Source: Bradyrhizobiaceae bacterium
GTDB taxonomy: Bacteria; Pseudomonadota; Alphaproteobacteria; Rhizobiales; Xanthobacteraceae
DNA length: 64,000 nt
Reading direction: 5' to 3'
Assembly: GCA_020544565.1 (NCBI GenBank)
Contig: CP078014.1
Coordinates: 750,574 to 814,573, forward strand
Shown here: positions 8,922 to 18,115 of the stretch, piece after piece
How positions within the stretch are numbered: position 1 is the first letter of the stretch
Layout of the letters: every line of letters begins with the position of its first letter
Position numbers and translations under genes: made by a program
Notes under the pieces: generated by a model
The model's input: only the letters and a program-made list of their open reading frames with translations
Databases searched by the model: none
What the model was told of the DNA's origin: nothing

Positions 8922-8951
8922 ATCTCTCCATCTCACCGCATCCCATCACAT

Positions 8952-8989
8952 GCCCGGCCCCTGCAGCGACAGGGACACGCCGGGCTTTT
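8952..8989 (+). terminator. probable rho-independent terminator or attenuator
   Basis: The stem GCCCGGC (8952-8958) / GCCGGGC (8979-8985) has an inner helper stem CCCTG / CAGGG and is followed directly by TTTT. It lies 18 bp before the start of the large helicase gene, so it either ends the ParB-like transcript or attenuates read-through into the helicase gene. Confidence 0.6.
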
Positions 8990-9007
8990 CCATTTCAGGA
9001 GACCGAT

Positions 9008-12000
9008 ATGCTTGACAATGCCAATCCCGCCGCTCGGATCGTTGCGGCCGCGCGACTGATCCTTCCACACCTCGAACGTGGCCGTCGTGTCGACGCCGCC
9101 AGCCTGCGCGCGGCGATGGAATCCGCCTTCGCCGGTTCCGATGCTGAGGGGGCTTGGGACTGGAAGACCGCTTACGACGCCTGCGAGGCGGCGACAATCT
9201 TGTTCGTCGGCAAATTCAGTCCAGCGATGCGTGCGCGTGCCGCATCGCCGCCCGCCATGTTGCCGATGCTGGCGAAGGTTGCGGGCCTTCTTCCCACCCA
9301 CACCCGACGCTCCGAAGAGAGCGAAGTGTTTCAGCAGTTCTCGACTCCGCTCCCGCTTGGTCTTGCAGCCTCGGTCGCGGCCGCGATCACGCCCTCCGAC
9401 ATCGTCCTCGAACCGTCGGCTGGTACAGGCTTGCTCGCCATTCTCGCGGAATTGTCAGGCGCGTCGCTCGCGCTCAACGAACTCGCGGATGCCCGTGCCT
9501 CGCTTCTCTCACTTCTCTTTCCCGGCATTCCCGTCACCCGCTTCGACGCGGCGCATATCGACGATCATCTCGACGCCGGCGTCACGCCGAGCGTCGTGCT
9601 GATGAACCCACCATTCTCGGCGGTCGCACATGCCGATCGCCGTATGGCCGACGCGGCATTGCGTCATATCTCGTCGGCGCTGGCGCGGCTCGCCGATGGC
9701 GGTCGTCTGGTCACGATCACTGGAGCGAACTGCGGACCGGATAGTCCGGTGTGGCGCGACGCGTTCGTCGGCTTGCAGGAGCGGGGGAGGATCGTGTTCT
9801 CGGCCGCGATCGACGGGGCGGTCTATGCCAGGCACGGCACGACCATGGATACGCGTCTCACCGTGATCGACAGGCGCGCGGCCGACGATCCGACCGCGTT
9901 TCCAGCTTCGCCCGGTCTCGCGCCTGACGTTGCCACGTTGCTGGGCTGGATCGCCGAACGCGTGCCGCCGCGGCTGCCGATCACGGCCCCGCTGGCCAGC
10001 CCGATCATCGTTCGATCGGTGGCAACCGGCGCATCGCGTCCTGTCGTCTCGCGCGCTTCCTCTACTCCGGCGACGGCTCCCGAACCCGATGCGATCGTGC
10101 TTGCTTATGAGGTCATCGATTGGAAACCGGTTGAGGGCGGCGGCATCAGCGATGCGCTGTATGAAGAATACGGATTGCAGTCGATCCGGATTCCCGGCGC
10201 GTGCGCGCATCCGACCAAACTCGTGCAATCGGCGGCGATGGCCTCGGTCGCGCCGCCGCAACCGAGCTATCGGCCGCATGTTCTCGCCAACACCGTGTCG
10301 GATGGATTGCTGTCGGACGCCCAACTCGAATCCGCCATCTACGCCGGAGAAGCGCATTCCCGCTTCCTCGCTGGATCATGGACGGTCGATGAGACCTTCG
10401 ATGTCGTCTCCGCGGCATCGGATGACGCCAAACACGCCGTGCGCTTTCGCTGCGGCTGGTTCCTCGGCGACGGCACGGGGGCAGGCAAGGGCCGACAAGC
10501 TGCCGGTATCCTGCTCGACAACTGGTTGAAGGGCCGCCGCCGCGCGGTCTGGATCTCCAAATCCGACAAGCTGATCGAGGACGCCCAGCGCGACTGGTCA
10601 GCACTCGGCATGGAGCGCCTGCTGATCACGCCGCTGTCGCGCTTCCGGCAGGGCACGCCGGTCCGGCTCGAGCAAGGCATCCTTTTTACAACCTATGCCA
10701 CGCTACGGTCCGACGCGCGGGACGAGAAGGTATCGCGGGTCAAACAGATCGTGGAATGGTTGGGCGCCGATTTCGACGGCGTGATTATTTTCGACGAGTC
10801 TCACGCGATGCAGAATGCCGCGGGCGGGAAGGGTGAACGTGGCGACGTGGCCGCTTCGCAGCAAGGTCGGGCCGGACTTCGCCTGCAACATGCGCTGCCG
10901 AACGCGCGCGTGGTCTACGTTTCGGCCACCGGCGCCACCACGGTGCACAATCTCGCTTACGCCCAACGTCTCGGATTGTGGGGCGGCGAGGACTTTCCAT
11001 TTGCGACGCGCGGTGAGTTCGTCGAGGCGATCGAGGCCGGCGGCGTCGCCGCGATGGAAGTGCTCGCGCGCGATCTCAAGGCGGTCGGTCTCTATGCGGC
11101 CCGCTCACTCTCCTACGACGGCGTCGAATACGAACTGGTCGAGCATAAACTCACCGACGAGCAGATCCGCATCTACGACGCCTATGCCGGCGCCTTCAGC
11201 GTCATCCATAACAATCTCGACGCCGCCATGAAGGCCGCGAACATTACTGGTACGACCGGCACACTCAACGCACAGGCCAAGTCGGCCGCGCGGTCGGCGT
11301 TTGAGTCGGCGAAACAACGCTTCTTCAATCATCTGATCACCGCGATGAAGACGCCGTCGCTGATTGCTTCGGTGGAGCGTGATCTCAAAGCTGGCCATGC
11401 CGCCGTCATCCAGATCGTCTCGACCGGCGAGGCGCTGCTGGAGCGCCGCCTGGCCGAGATCCCGACCGAGGAGTGGGGCGACGTCCAGGTCGACATCACG
11501 CCGCGCGAATACGTGCTGGATTATCTCGCGCACTCCTTCCCGACCCAACTCTATGAGCCGTTCACCACCAGCGAGGGCGATCTGTCGTCGCGGTCGGTGT
11601 TCCGGGACGGCCAGCCGGTGCAATGCCGCGACGCCGTCGCCCGCCGCGACCGGCTGATCGAGAAACTGGCATCGCTATCGCCAGTCCACGGCGCGCTCGA
11701 CCAGATCGTTCAGCGTTTCGGTACGGATATGGTGGCGGAAGTCACAGGCCGTTCCCGGCGTATTGTCCGCAAGACCGGGGCAGACTACGTCGATCGACTC
11801 GTGGTCGAGAACCGCGCTGGTTCCGCCAATCTCGGCGAGACTCAGGCGTTCATGGATGACGTCAAGCGTATCCTGGTGTTCTCGGACGCCGGCGGCACCG
11901 GACGCAGCTATCACGCCGAACTTTCGGCGAGGAACCGGCGCCTGCGCGTACATTATCTCCTGGAGGCCGGATGGAAGGCCGACGCCGCCATTCAGGGACT

Positions 12001-13303
12001 GGGCCGCACCAACCGCACCAACCAGGCGCAGCCGCCGCTGTTTCGGCCGATCGCGACCAACGTGAAGGCCGAGAAGCGGTTCCTCTCGACCATCGCGCGG
12101 CGTCTCGACACGCTGGGCGCCATCACCAAGGGCCAGCGCCAGACCGGCGGGCAGGGCCTGTTCCGCGCCGAGGACAATCTGGAAAGCCATTATGCGCGCG
12201 ATGCCCTTCGCCAGCTCTACCTGTTGCTCGTCACCGGTAAGGTCACGGATTGCTCGCTTGAGGCGTTCGAGGATGCGACGGGGCTGAAGCTGACGGACTC
12301 GGGCGGCATCAAGGACGATCTGCCGCCGATCACCACCTTTCTCAATCGCCTGCTGGCGCTGACCATCGACCTGCAGAACATCCTGTTCACCGCGTTCGAG
12401 CAGTTGCTAACCGCGCGGATCGAAGGCGCCATCACCTCTGGCACCTACGATGTCGGGCTGGAGACCCTGCGGGCCGAGAGCTTCACCGTCTCCGCGCGCG
12501 AGACGATCTACACCCATCCCGGCACGTCCGCCCAAACCCGCCTCCTGACCGTTACCCAGCGTGATCGCAACCGGCCGGTCACATCAGATGAGGCACTGGA
12601 ACGGCTATCCGATCCGCGCGCGGTGCTGCTGGTCAACACCCAGTCAGGCCGTGCCGCGGTGCAGGTGCCGGCGCGCAGCGTGATGCTCGATGACAGCGAG
12701 GTCGAACGCCGGGTGCGGCTGATCCGTCCGATGGAGAACGTCGCCATGGCTTTGGCGGCGATGGCGCAGACGCATTGGCGCGAAGCCGGCCGCGACGCCT
12801 TCGCCACAGCATGGAACGCCGAGGTGGCGGACGTGCCTGACTTCACCGACAGCGAGATCCATATCGTGGCGGGCCTGTTGCTGCCGATCTGGAAGCGGCT
12901 GCCCAACGAGTCGACGCGGGTCTATCGGCTCCAGACCGACACCGGAGAACGCATCATCGGCCGCAAGGTTTCGCCGGCCTGGGTCGCCACTGCTTTGGAG
13001 GCGGGGACTACAACTCTATCGCCGAACGCAGCCTTTACTACGCTGATGGATGGCAAGACCGTTCTCGATCTCGCCGAGGGCCTCCAGCTTCGCCGTGCCC
13101 GCGTGATGGGCGCCAACCGGATCGAGCTGTCCGGCTTTAGCGATACGATGCGCGATCGGCTGCGCGCCTATGGCCTGTTCAGCGAAATCATCTCCTGGAA
13201 GTTGCGCTTTTTCGTGCCGATCGATGCGACTGGGCCGGCGATCTTGGCCAAGATTGTGGAGCGCTATCCCATCGCCCGCGTCGCTGATCGGGCGGCAGCG
13301 TGA
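9008..13303 (+). CDS. strawberry-notch-like methyltransferase/helicase fusion
   Basis: A 1431-residue cytoplasmic protein. An N-terminal class I methyltransferase domain shows motif I (DIVLEPSAGTGLL, about residue 130) and the N-adenine methylase motif IV NPPF (about residue 199). A helicase half follows, with Walker A GDGTGAGKGRQ near residue 490, a DESH box (FDESHAMQN, about 595) and a C-terminal Helicase_C_4 region around GLGRTNRTNQ. This arrangement is that of the strawberry-notch (SNO) family found on large plasmids, phages and ICEs. It is probably involved in DNA processing or protective methylation after transfer; the precise role is not established. The Shine-Dalgarno AGGAG lies 8 bases before ATG. 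One base separates it from the Toprim gene. Confidence 0.85.
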   Translation: MLDNANPAARIVAAARLILPHLERGRRVDAASLRAAMESAFAGSDAEGAWDWKTAYDACEAATILFVGKFSPAMRARAASPPAMLPMLAKVAGLLPTHTRRSEESEVFQQFSTPLPLGLAASVAAAITPSDIVLEPSAGTGLLAILAELSGASLALNELADARASLLSLLFPGIPVTRFDAAHIDDHLDAGVTPSVVLMNPPFSAVAHADRRMADAALRHISSALARLADGGRLVTITGANCGPDSPVWRDAFVGLQERGRIVFSAAIDGAVYARHGTTMDTRLTVIDRRAADDPTAFPASPGLAPDVATLLGWIAERVPPRLPITAPLASPIIVRSVATGASRPVVSRASSTPATAPEPDAIVLAYEVIDWKPVEGGGISDALYEEYGLQSIRIPGACAHPTKLVQSAAMASVAPPQPSYRPHVLANTVSDGLLSDAQLESAIYAGEAHSRFLAGSWTVDETFDVVSAASDDAKHAVRFRCGWFLGDGTGAGKGRQAAGILLDNWLKGRRRAVWISKSDKLIEDAQRDWSALGMERLLITPLSRFRQGTPVRLEQGILFTTYATLRSDARDEKVSRVKQIVEWLGADFDGVIIFDESHAMQNAAGGKGERGDVAASQQGRAGLRLQHALPNARVVYVSATGATTVHNLAYAQRLGLWGGEDFPFATRGEFVEAIEAGGVAAMEVLARDLKAVGLYAARSLSYDGVEYELVEHKLTDEQIRIYDAYAGAFSVIHNNLDAAMKAANITGTTGTLNAQAKSAARSAFESAKQRFFNHLITAMKTPSLIASVERDLKAGHAAVIQIVSTGEALLERRLAEIPTEEWGDVQVDITPREYVLDYLAHSFPTQLYEPFTTSEGDLSSRSVFRDGQPVQCRDAVARRDRLIEKLASLSPVHGALDQIVQRFGTDMVAEVTGRSRRIVRKTGADYVDRLVVENRAGSANLGETQAFMDDVKRILVFSDAGGTGRSYHAELSARNRRLRVHYLLEAGWKADAAIQGLGRTNRTNQAQPPLFRPIATNVKAEKRFLSTIARRLDTLGAITKGQRQTGGQGLFRAEDNLESHYARDALRQLYLLLVTGKVTDCSLEAFEDATGLKLTDSGGIKDDLPPITTFLNRLLALTIDLQNILFTAFEQLLTARIEGAITSGTYDVGLETLRAESFTVSARETIYTHPGTSAQTRLLTVTQRDRNRPVTSDEALERLSDPRAVLLVNTQSGRAAVQVPARSVMLDDSEVERRVRLIRPMENVAMALAAMAQTHWREAGRDAFATAWNAEVADVPDFTDSEIHIVAGLLLPIWKRLPNESTRVYRLQTDTGERIIGRKVSPAWVATALEAGTTTLSPNAAFTTLMDGKTVLDLAEGLQLRRARVMGANRIELSGFSDTMRDRLRAYGLFSEIISWKLRFFVPIDATGPAILAKIVERYPIARVADRAAA

Positions 13304-13304
13304 C

Positions 13305-14360
13305 ATGGCGCACGACGCCTCAGAACTGGCGCATCGTCTCGCGCGCGAGGCCGAGACGGTGTGCCGACACTATCTCTCGAACGGGTGCCGGGTCGGAAAC
13401 TACTGGCAGGTCGGCGACGCCAAGAATACGCAGGGCCGCTCGATGTTTGTGCGGCTGACCGGCGACCCGTCCGGCAACCGCCGTCCCGGAAAATGGACCG
13501 ACGCGGCGACCGGCCAACACGGCGATCTGCTCGATGTCATCCGCGAGACCTGCGGCTTGGTCGATTTCCACGATGTGGCCGACGAAGCACGACGTTTCCT
13601 GAGTTTACCACGGCCCGAGCCGAGGCCCGGAATTCCTGGGCGCTTATCGCCAGCGCCGATGGGCTCGCCGGAATCAGCCCGCCGGCTGATTGCGATGTCG
13701 AAGCCGATCGCCGGCACGCTCGTCGAGTTCTACTTGCGCCATCGCGGGATCACCCATCTCGATGATGTCGGCGCATTGCGATTCCACCCGCGCTGCTACT
13801 ATCGCCCCAATGCCGACGCGCTGACCGAGACCTGGGCGGCGATGATTGCTGCCGTCACCGATCTCACAGGCCACATCACCGGCGCGCATCGCACCTGGCT
13901 CGACCCGTTGGGACAAGATAAGGCCCCCGTCGACACGCCGCGGCGGGCGATGGGCCATCTCCTCGGCAACGCCGTCCGCTTCGGTGTCGCCGACGACGTG
14001 ATGGCGGCGGGTGAGGGCATTGAGACCATGCTCTCGCTTCGCTGCGTCATGCCGACCCTGCCGATGAATGCCGCGCTCTCGGCAGCGCATCTTTCCGCCA
14101 TCCTGTTTCCGGCCACGCTGCGCCGTCTCTATATCGTGCGCGACGACGATCCGGCCGGCGATGGTGCGATGGAGAGCTTGAGCGCACGCGCACAGGCGGT
14201 CGGGATCGAGGCCGTCACGCTGTCGCCACGTTGCGACGACTTCAACGAAGATCTGCGGCGTCTCGGCGTCGATGCGTTACGGGCAGCGGTGCGGGTGCAG
14301 ATCGTCCCGGAAGACGTTGGCCGATTCTTGCATCCGGACGTCGGCGTCCGGACGAGGTGA
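13305..14360 (+). CDS. Toprim-domain protein (primase-like)
   Basis: A 351-residue protein; ATG 13305 lies one base after the helicase stop, and longer upstream frames overlap that gene. The N-terminal third resembles DUF7146 / CHC2-like primase-associated regions (GRSMFVRLTGD, KWTDAATGQHGDLLDVIR). A Toprim fold follows, with AAGEGIETMLSL (Glu near residue 238) and LYIVRDDDPAGDGAM (DxD near 280). The zinc finger of true DnaG primases is not evident. It is probably co-transcribed with the helicase and likely primes or processes element DNA in the recipient. Standard member of this ICE backbone. Confidence 0.82.
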   Translation: MAHDASELAHRLAREAETVCRHYLSNGCRVGNYWQVGDAKNTQGRSMFVRLTGDPSGNRRPGKWTDAATGQHGDLLDVIRETCGLVDFHDVADEARRFLSLPRPEPRPGIPGRLSPAPMGSPESARRLIAMSKPIAGTLVEFYLRHRGITHLDDVGALRFHPRCYYRPNADALTETWAAMIAAVTDLTGHITGAHRTWLDPLGQDKAPVDTPRRAMGHLLGNAVRFGVADDVMAAGEGIETMLSLRCVMPTLPMNAALSAAHLSAILFPATLRRLYIVRDDDPAGDGAMESLSARAQAVGIEAVTLSPRCDDFNEDLRRLGVDALRAAVRVQIVPEDVGRFLHPDVGVRTR

Positions 14361-14678
14361 GGCAAACGGCGCTCCGATCATTCGCCGTCATCGGTCTGGG
14401 CTTCTGATGGTGTCGGAGAGGTCCGCGTCCCCGGCCTTCTGAGAGGGCGATCGAGCCGTCAAACGGTCCGGCCCCGCAATGGCGGATGGCCGACTATTTT
14501 CCGTCGGCGGGCAGGCCCGCCTTTACATCGCGAAGCAAAATAGTCGGCCCCCACCATCCTCCGCTGCGCTCCGGCCGCTTCCGCTTCGCTCCAGCGGTGC
14601 AGGTCCGGCCCGCCCGACGGCTTTCGTCGCCACGAAGGCCGCGATGGGCGCGGCCGATCCGACCACAAGGAAGCCACC
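14361..14678 (+). promoter_or_regulatory. hairpin leader, family B copy 1 (before DUF2493 gene)
   Basis: This is 318 bp without a credible gene. A perfect 13-base inverted repeat, GGCCGACTATTTT (14488-14500) / AAAATAGTCGGCC (14537-14549), encloses a second stem (GGCGGGC...GCCCGCC, about 14507-14522). A 22-base block at 14555-14576 is shared at 20 of 22 positions with 16677-16698 before the DUF736 gene. A small hairpin, GGCCGCG/CGCGGCC (14637-14655), follows just before the Shine-Dalgarno AAGGA. The same order of elements occurs in copy 2, so this is a real regulatory unit and not chance structure. Confidence 0.55.
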
Positions 14679-15620
14679 ATGACGACCGACGACGACACCA
14701 CCGGATACGAGCCGCCGCACGCATCATCCCCGACCGATCACCTGCTGACCGAACTCCAGCTCCACGGCCACCGGCCGTTCCAGGACGAACCCGATCCCCG
14801 ACCGCTGCCAGACCCGCGCATTGCCGCTGGCGCCGTCGCCGACATCTTCGACGCCCTCATCGTCAGCCTCGACGACACCCGGCTCGAACCCGACCTCGAC
14901 GAGCTCTTGTGGTCGACCGTCAATCTCTTCCATCGTGCGACCGAGCGGATCGGACGCCACCTCGACGACAACGAGCAGGCGCAGCGACGCGGCCAACGCG
15001 AACAGGATGGCTCCGAGGTGCGGTCGGTCGAACTGGAACGGCTCATCGCCGAGGGCATGACACTCACCGAGCGTCGCAACGCCATGGAATTCTTTCGTGA
15101 CCATGCCGCCGATCACTACGAACGACGAACCCACACGGCGTGGCGCCCGCGGTCCGGGTCGATGGTCAACCACCGCGCGCTCACCGCGACCATGATCGAC
15201 AGCCGCGACTATCTCGCCGCCAAGCGCCGGGCCGAGACCGAGGTGATGCTGCCACCCGGACCGAAGGTTGCCTTCAGCGGCGGACTCGATTTCAACGATC
15301 ACCGCCTGATCTGGGACGTGCTCGACAAGACCCGCATCAAACACGCCGACATGGTGCTGCTGCACGGCGGATCGCCGAAGGGTGCCGAACTGATCGCGTC
15401 CAAATGGGCCGACAATCGCAAGGTACCGCAGATCGCTTTCAAGCCGGACTGGACCAGGCACGCCAAGGCCGCGCCGTTCAAGCGCAACGATGCGATGCTC
15501 GATGTACTGCCGATCGGCGTCCTCGTGTTCCCCGGCACCGGCATCCAGGAGAACCTCGCCGATAAGGCGCGCAAGCTCGGCATCCCGGTCTGGAAATTCG
15601 GCAAAAAACCCGAGGAGTGA
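14679..15620 (+). CDS. DUF2493 domain protein (SLOG/YAcAr-type nucleotide binding)
   Basis: A 313-residue protein; ATG 14679 follows AAGGAAGCCACC. The first 190 residues are helical and acidic. The C-terminal 120 residues are the DUF2493 fold: KVAFSGGLDFNDHRLIWDVLDK, MVLLHGGSPKGAELIASKWA and VLVFPGTGIQENLADKARKLGIPV. The paired glycine-rich turns mark a Rossmann-like SLOG superfamily domain, which usually binds a nucleotide-derived ligand. It is a conserved member of the backbone in rhizobial ICEs; its function in transfer is unknown. It is preceded by a long hairpin leader. Confidence 0.82.
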   Translation: MTTDDDTTGYEPPHASSPTDHLLTELQLHGHRPFQDEPDPRPLPDPRIAAGAVADIFDALIVSLDDTRLEPDLDELLWSTVNLFHRATERIGRHLDDNEQAQRRGQREQDGSEVRSVELERLIAEGMTLTERRNAMEFFRDHAADHYERRTHTAWRPRSGSMVNHRALTATMIDSRDYLAAKRRAETEVMLPPGPKVAFSGGLDFNDHRLIWDVLDKTRIKHADMVLLHGGSPKGAELIASKWADNRKVPQIAFKPDWTRHAKAAPFKRNDAMLDVLPIGVLVFPGTGIQENLADKARKLGIPVWKFGKKPEE

Positions 15621-15790
15621 GGCGCGTAAGCGTCACGACCTTTTCCTCGAATTTCAAACACGATGCGGCGCATTGAAACGCGCCGCAGAATATCTGCTGC
15701 CACAACGGATCAAATTTGCTATGGTTCGATTTGCGCCGTGGTGGTGGTGGAAGGCGCGACCCTTGCACTCTTGTGACAGGATGAACCACC

Positions 15791-16258
15791 ATGATCGCAA
15801 TCGGCGTTGTTCTCAATCTCGTCGGACTCGGCGTCTTCTGCTGGCTGTTGTTCACGCTTGCCGTCTATGCCCTGCCGTTTTTTGTCGCCGTCACCGCTGG
15901 GCTCTTTGCCTATCACAGCGGAGCGGGTTCGGTCGGCGCCATTACGCTCGCTCTCCTTACCGGCGGCGCGACCCTCGCAGCGGGGCAGATCGCCTTCGCG
16001 CTGGTCAGAGCACCGTTCCTCCGTTTCGTCCTTGCGGTGCTGTTCGCGGGACCGGCCGCGGTCGCCGGGTTCTGCGCGACGCACGGCCTTGCCGCGTTCA
16101 CGACGCCTTCGGAGATGTGGCAGAACATCTTTGCCGTCGTCGGCGCGATAGTCATCGGTGCAACCGCCTGGCTGCGGCTGGCCGATGCCCCGCTCGGCGG
16201 TGGAACATCGCGGGGGGATCAGGACGTCGCCCGGCGCGGCGGTCTGACCTCGACCTGA
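15791..16258 (+). CDS. small integral membrane protein, unknown
   Basis: A 155-residue hydrophobic protein with about four predicted membrane segments (roughly residues 3-25, 28-45, 50-70 and 75-96, with a further hydrophobic stretch near 115-130) and a short polar tail. No domain was recognised. It begins with AGGA 10 bases upstream of ATG 15791. It lies between the DUF2493 and DUF736 genes on the same strand and is probably a backbone gene. The open frame with consistent hydrophobic segments supports coding. Confidence 0.6.
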   Translation: MIAIGVVLNLVGLGVFCWLLFTLAVYALPFFVAVTAGLFAYHSGAGSVGAITLALLTGGATLAAGQIAFALVRAPFLRFVLAVLFAGPAAVAGFCATHGLAAFTTPSEMWQNIFAVVGAIVIGATAWLRLADAPLGGGTSRGDQDVARRGGLTST

Positions 16259-16793
16259 GGCAGCCGGTCGCCCGTCGCGAGATTTACCTCACCCGGAGCG
16301 TCGCCTGATGTTCGTGCATTAACCTCGAACGGGCCGCGCGTCGCGGATGAATTGATGCCAGCGCGCCGATGGCTGGCCGACATCGTGGCGCGCGGCGCAT
16401 TCGGTCGGCCGTGTTGGAGTGACAGGCGCACAACGGCCCGGACATCGACGACGCTATCCCGGATTGCCAGATGTTGCGTGGTAAGGCGCATGTTCGCTCG
16501 CTCTATCTCCTTGCAAGACTCTGGCACGCCGAGCGCGGGTCATCGGGTCTCTACGATGGCCTGATCTGGCCGAACGACGGCTGCGCCTCGATCGGCTAGC
16601 TGCAATGCCGTCGTTCAACTTTCTTCCCCTGGGCTTCGCCCATTCCTCGCGCAAGACAAGAAAGTTGCCCGCCTGGCATCCTCCGCTGCGCTTCGGTCCG
16701 AAGACGGATGCAGCGCCGCTCGCCTTCGGCCTGTCGATCGCCATCGAGACCGCGATGGTCGCGGCTCGGAAACAGAGAGCAAGGAGAACTACC
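16259..16793 (+). promoter_or_regulatory. hairpin leader, family B copy 2 (before DUF736 gene)
   Basis: This is 535 bp with no confident gene. The promoter-proximal half holds a 10-base perfect inverted repeat, CAACTTTCTT (16616-16625) / AAGAAAGTTG (16658-16667). The block shared with copy 1 follows at 16677-16698, then a hairpin CCGCGA/TCGCGG (16750-16764), then AAGGAG and the ATG. The first half contains a frame from 16423 to 16599 whose end reads as normal protein (HVRSLYLLARLWHAERG, DGLIWPNDGC). Its only ATG (16471) would give 42 residues, so it may be the remnant of a small gene. Confidence 0.5.
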
Positions 16794-17129
16794 ATGGCGA
16801 ACATCGGCACCTTCACCAAGAACGAAGCTGGCGCATTCATCGGCGAAATCGTCACGCTCAGCTTCCAGGCCAAGAACGTCCGCCTCGTCCCCGAGACCAA
16901 CCGGGCCAACGAGAACGCCCCGAGCCACCGCGCCTATGTTGGCCGGGCCGAGATCGGCGCCGCCTGGCCCAAGCGCTCCGCGGAACAGCGCGACTACCTG
17001 TCGGTCAAGCTCGACGATCCGAGCTTCAACGCTCCGATCTACGCGAACCTCTTCGACGACGAAGAGGGCGGTAGCTACACCCTGATCTGGTCGCGCCCGC
17101 AGAAGGCTCGCACGGCTGCCGCCGATTGA
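16794..17129 (+). CDS. DUF736 family protein, copy 1
   Basis: A 111-residue protein: MANIGTFTKNEAGAFIGEI at the N-terminus, then ENAPSHRAYVGRAEIGAAWPK, then DYLSVKLDDPSFNAPIYANLF and LIWSRP. These are the DUF736 hallmarks. The family is small, acidic and widespread on alphaproteobacterial conjugative elements, often highly expressed; its function is unknown. The start at ATG 16794 has AAGGAG 9 bases upstream. A second, more diverged copy lies at 20984. A strong hairpin follows the stop. Confidence 0.88.
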   Translation: MANIGTFTKNEAGAFIGEIVTLSFQAKNVRLVPETNRANENAPSHRAYVGRAEIGAAWPKRSAEQRDYLSVKLDDPSFNAPIYANLFDDEEGGSYTLIWSRPQKARTAAAD

Positions 17130-17142
17130 TCGATCCGCTCTC

Positions 17143-17170
17143 AGATGCCCCGCCGCGAGGCGGGGCATCT
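17143..17170 (+). terminator. strong hairpin after DUF736, terminator-like
   Basis: A perfect 12-base stem, AGATGCCCCGCC (17143-17154) / GGCGGGGCATCT (17159-17170), closes on a GCGA (GNRA) tetraloop, 13 bp after the stop. No T-run follows, so termination may need Rho or an unusual mode; protection of the mRNA 3' end is also possible. Confidence 0.6.
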
Positions 17171-17245
17171 CGCGCGCTCAAGGCGTCACCCGATCGGCTG
17201 CGCGCAAAGCATGCGCGGCGAGGGCGTCCATCTCCGAAGGGAGTG

Positions 17246-17455
17246 CTACGCAGCTTCCCGCGCCGACGGGGCGCGCCGCGTGTCGACGTGGGTCTGAAAG
17301 GCATGATCGCAAGCGTCACAGCGCCAGTGCAGGATGACACGATCCGCGCTGACGAACGCGGCATGCTCGGCCGCGAATAGCGTCTCCCCACAGGCCGGGC
17401 AATCCCGGAACCCCATGAAGCGCGCAAATATCCGGAGGCGAGAATCTGTCGTCAT
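17246..17455 (-). CDS. small zinc-ribbon protein
   Basis: A 69-residue protein with two CPxC-type knuckles, CPAC (C19, C22) and CDAC (C46, C49), spaced as in a zinc ribbon (CPACGE ... HWRCDACDHAFQTH). Start chosen at ATG 17455, which has GAGGA 10 bases upstream; a longer frame to 17506 lacks a ribosome site. It faces away from the DUF736 gene. Probably binds nucleic acid or a protein partner; no named family was recognised. Confidence 0.6.
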   Translation of the reverse strand: MTTDSRLRIFARFMGFRDCPACGETLFAAEHAAFVSADRVILHWRCDACDHAFQTHVDTRRAPSAREAA

Positions 17456-17646
17456 CAGCACCGGTTCCTCGGTGCACCGCATAAGCGGCCGGTGTGAAGA
17501 CGACATGACTTCTACGGTGAAGATTCAAGGTCTCTTTGTGGCACAAGTCCGGGCGAACGATGTCTTCGCAGCCGCAGCAGATCGCAGGATGCAATCTCCG
17601 CCACGCGATGGGATCTTGAGACCAGAACTGATGCGATGCCGTCGGA

Positions 17647-17880
17647 TCAGGACTTGCCGCGCGACGGCTTCGACGCACGGCGCAGCAACGCATCGGGCTC
17701 GACACCGAGTACCTCGGCCAATTTTCCGACCATGTCGATGGTCGCGGCGTAAACGCCGCGTTCGAGCGAACTGATATAGGTGCGGTCGACGTCCGCTTCA
17801 TGCGCCAACGCCTCCTGCGACAGCCCCTTGGCGTGCCGGGTTCGGCGCAGGTTGCGGGCGAACACCTCTCGAATCTCCAT
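17647..17880 (-). CDS. XRE-family helix-turn-helix regulator
   Basis: A 77-residue protein that is almost entirely one Cro/C1-type HTH domain: VFARNLRRTRHAKGLSQEALAHEADVDRTYISSLERG, with the usual Q-E-A-L-A turn and S-x-L-E-R-G recognition end. Start placed at ATG 17880 (MEIREVF); the frame continues upstream but the added residues are atypical. It lies on the minus strand at the edge of a block of small regulators and may control the divergent genes to its right. It could be the element's immunity or excision regulator; this is inference. Confidence 0.8.
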   Translation of the reverse strand: MEIREVFARNLRRTRHAKGLSQEALAHEADVDRTYISSLERGVYAATIDMVGKLAEVLGVEPDALLRRASKPSRGKS

Positions 17881-18115
17881 TCGAAAAGTGTTCGTCTTGT
17901 AGGGTATTTCACTACGGAGTATACTCGACAAACCGATCCTGCTTGCCCCCTGGAATCCGATGGAGTTCGGAGGCAGCCGGGACACGGACCTCTTGACTAT
18001 TTGCGGTAAAAGCCGGGCGACCTGTTAATGGCCCAAAACCTGTCATCGGTCCGAAGCAAGAGCGCCGTATTTGCGCGGTACGAATCTCGACAGATGACTG
18101 GCGCGGGTTTTCGCC

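Noticed and set aside
5800..8936. Several long antisense or alternate-frame ORFs opposite ardC and the ParB-like gene (for example 5840-6775 and 7914-8936 on the minus strand)
   Set aside because: High GC leaves few stop codons; the translations have no domain features, while the plus-strand frames carry clear motifs.
14333..14352. An 8-base stem-loop at the end of the Toprim gene as a terminator
   Set aside because: It lies within the coding sequence, no T-run follows, and codon choice explains the GC-rich repeat.
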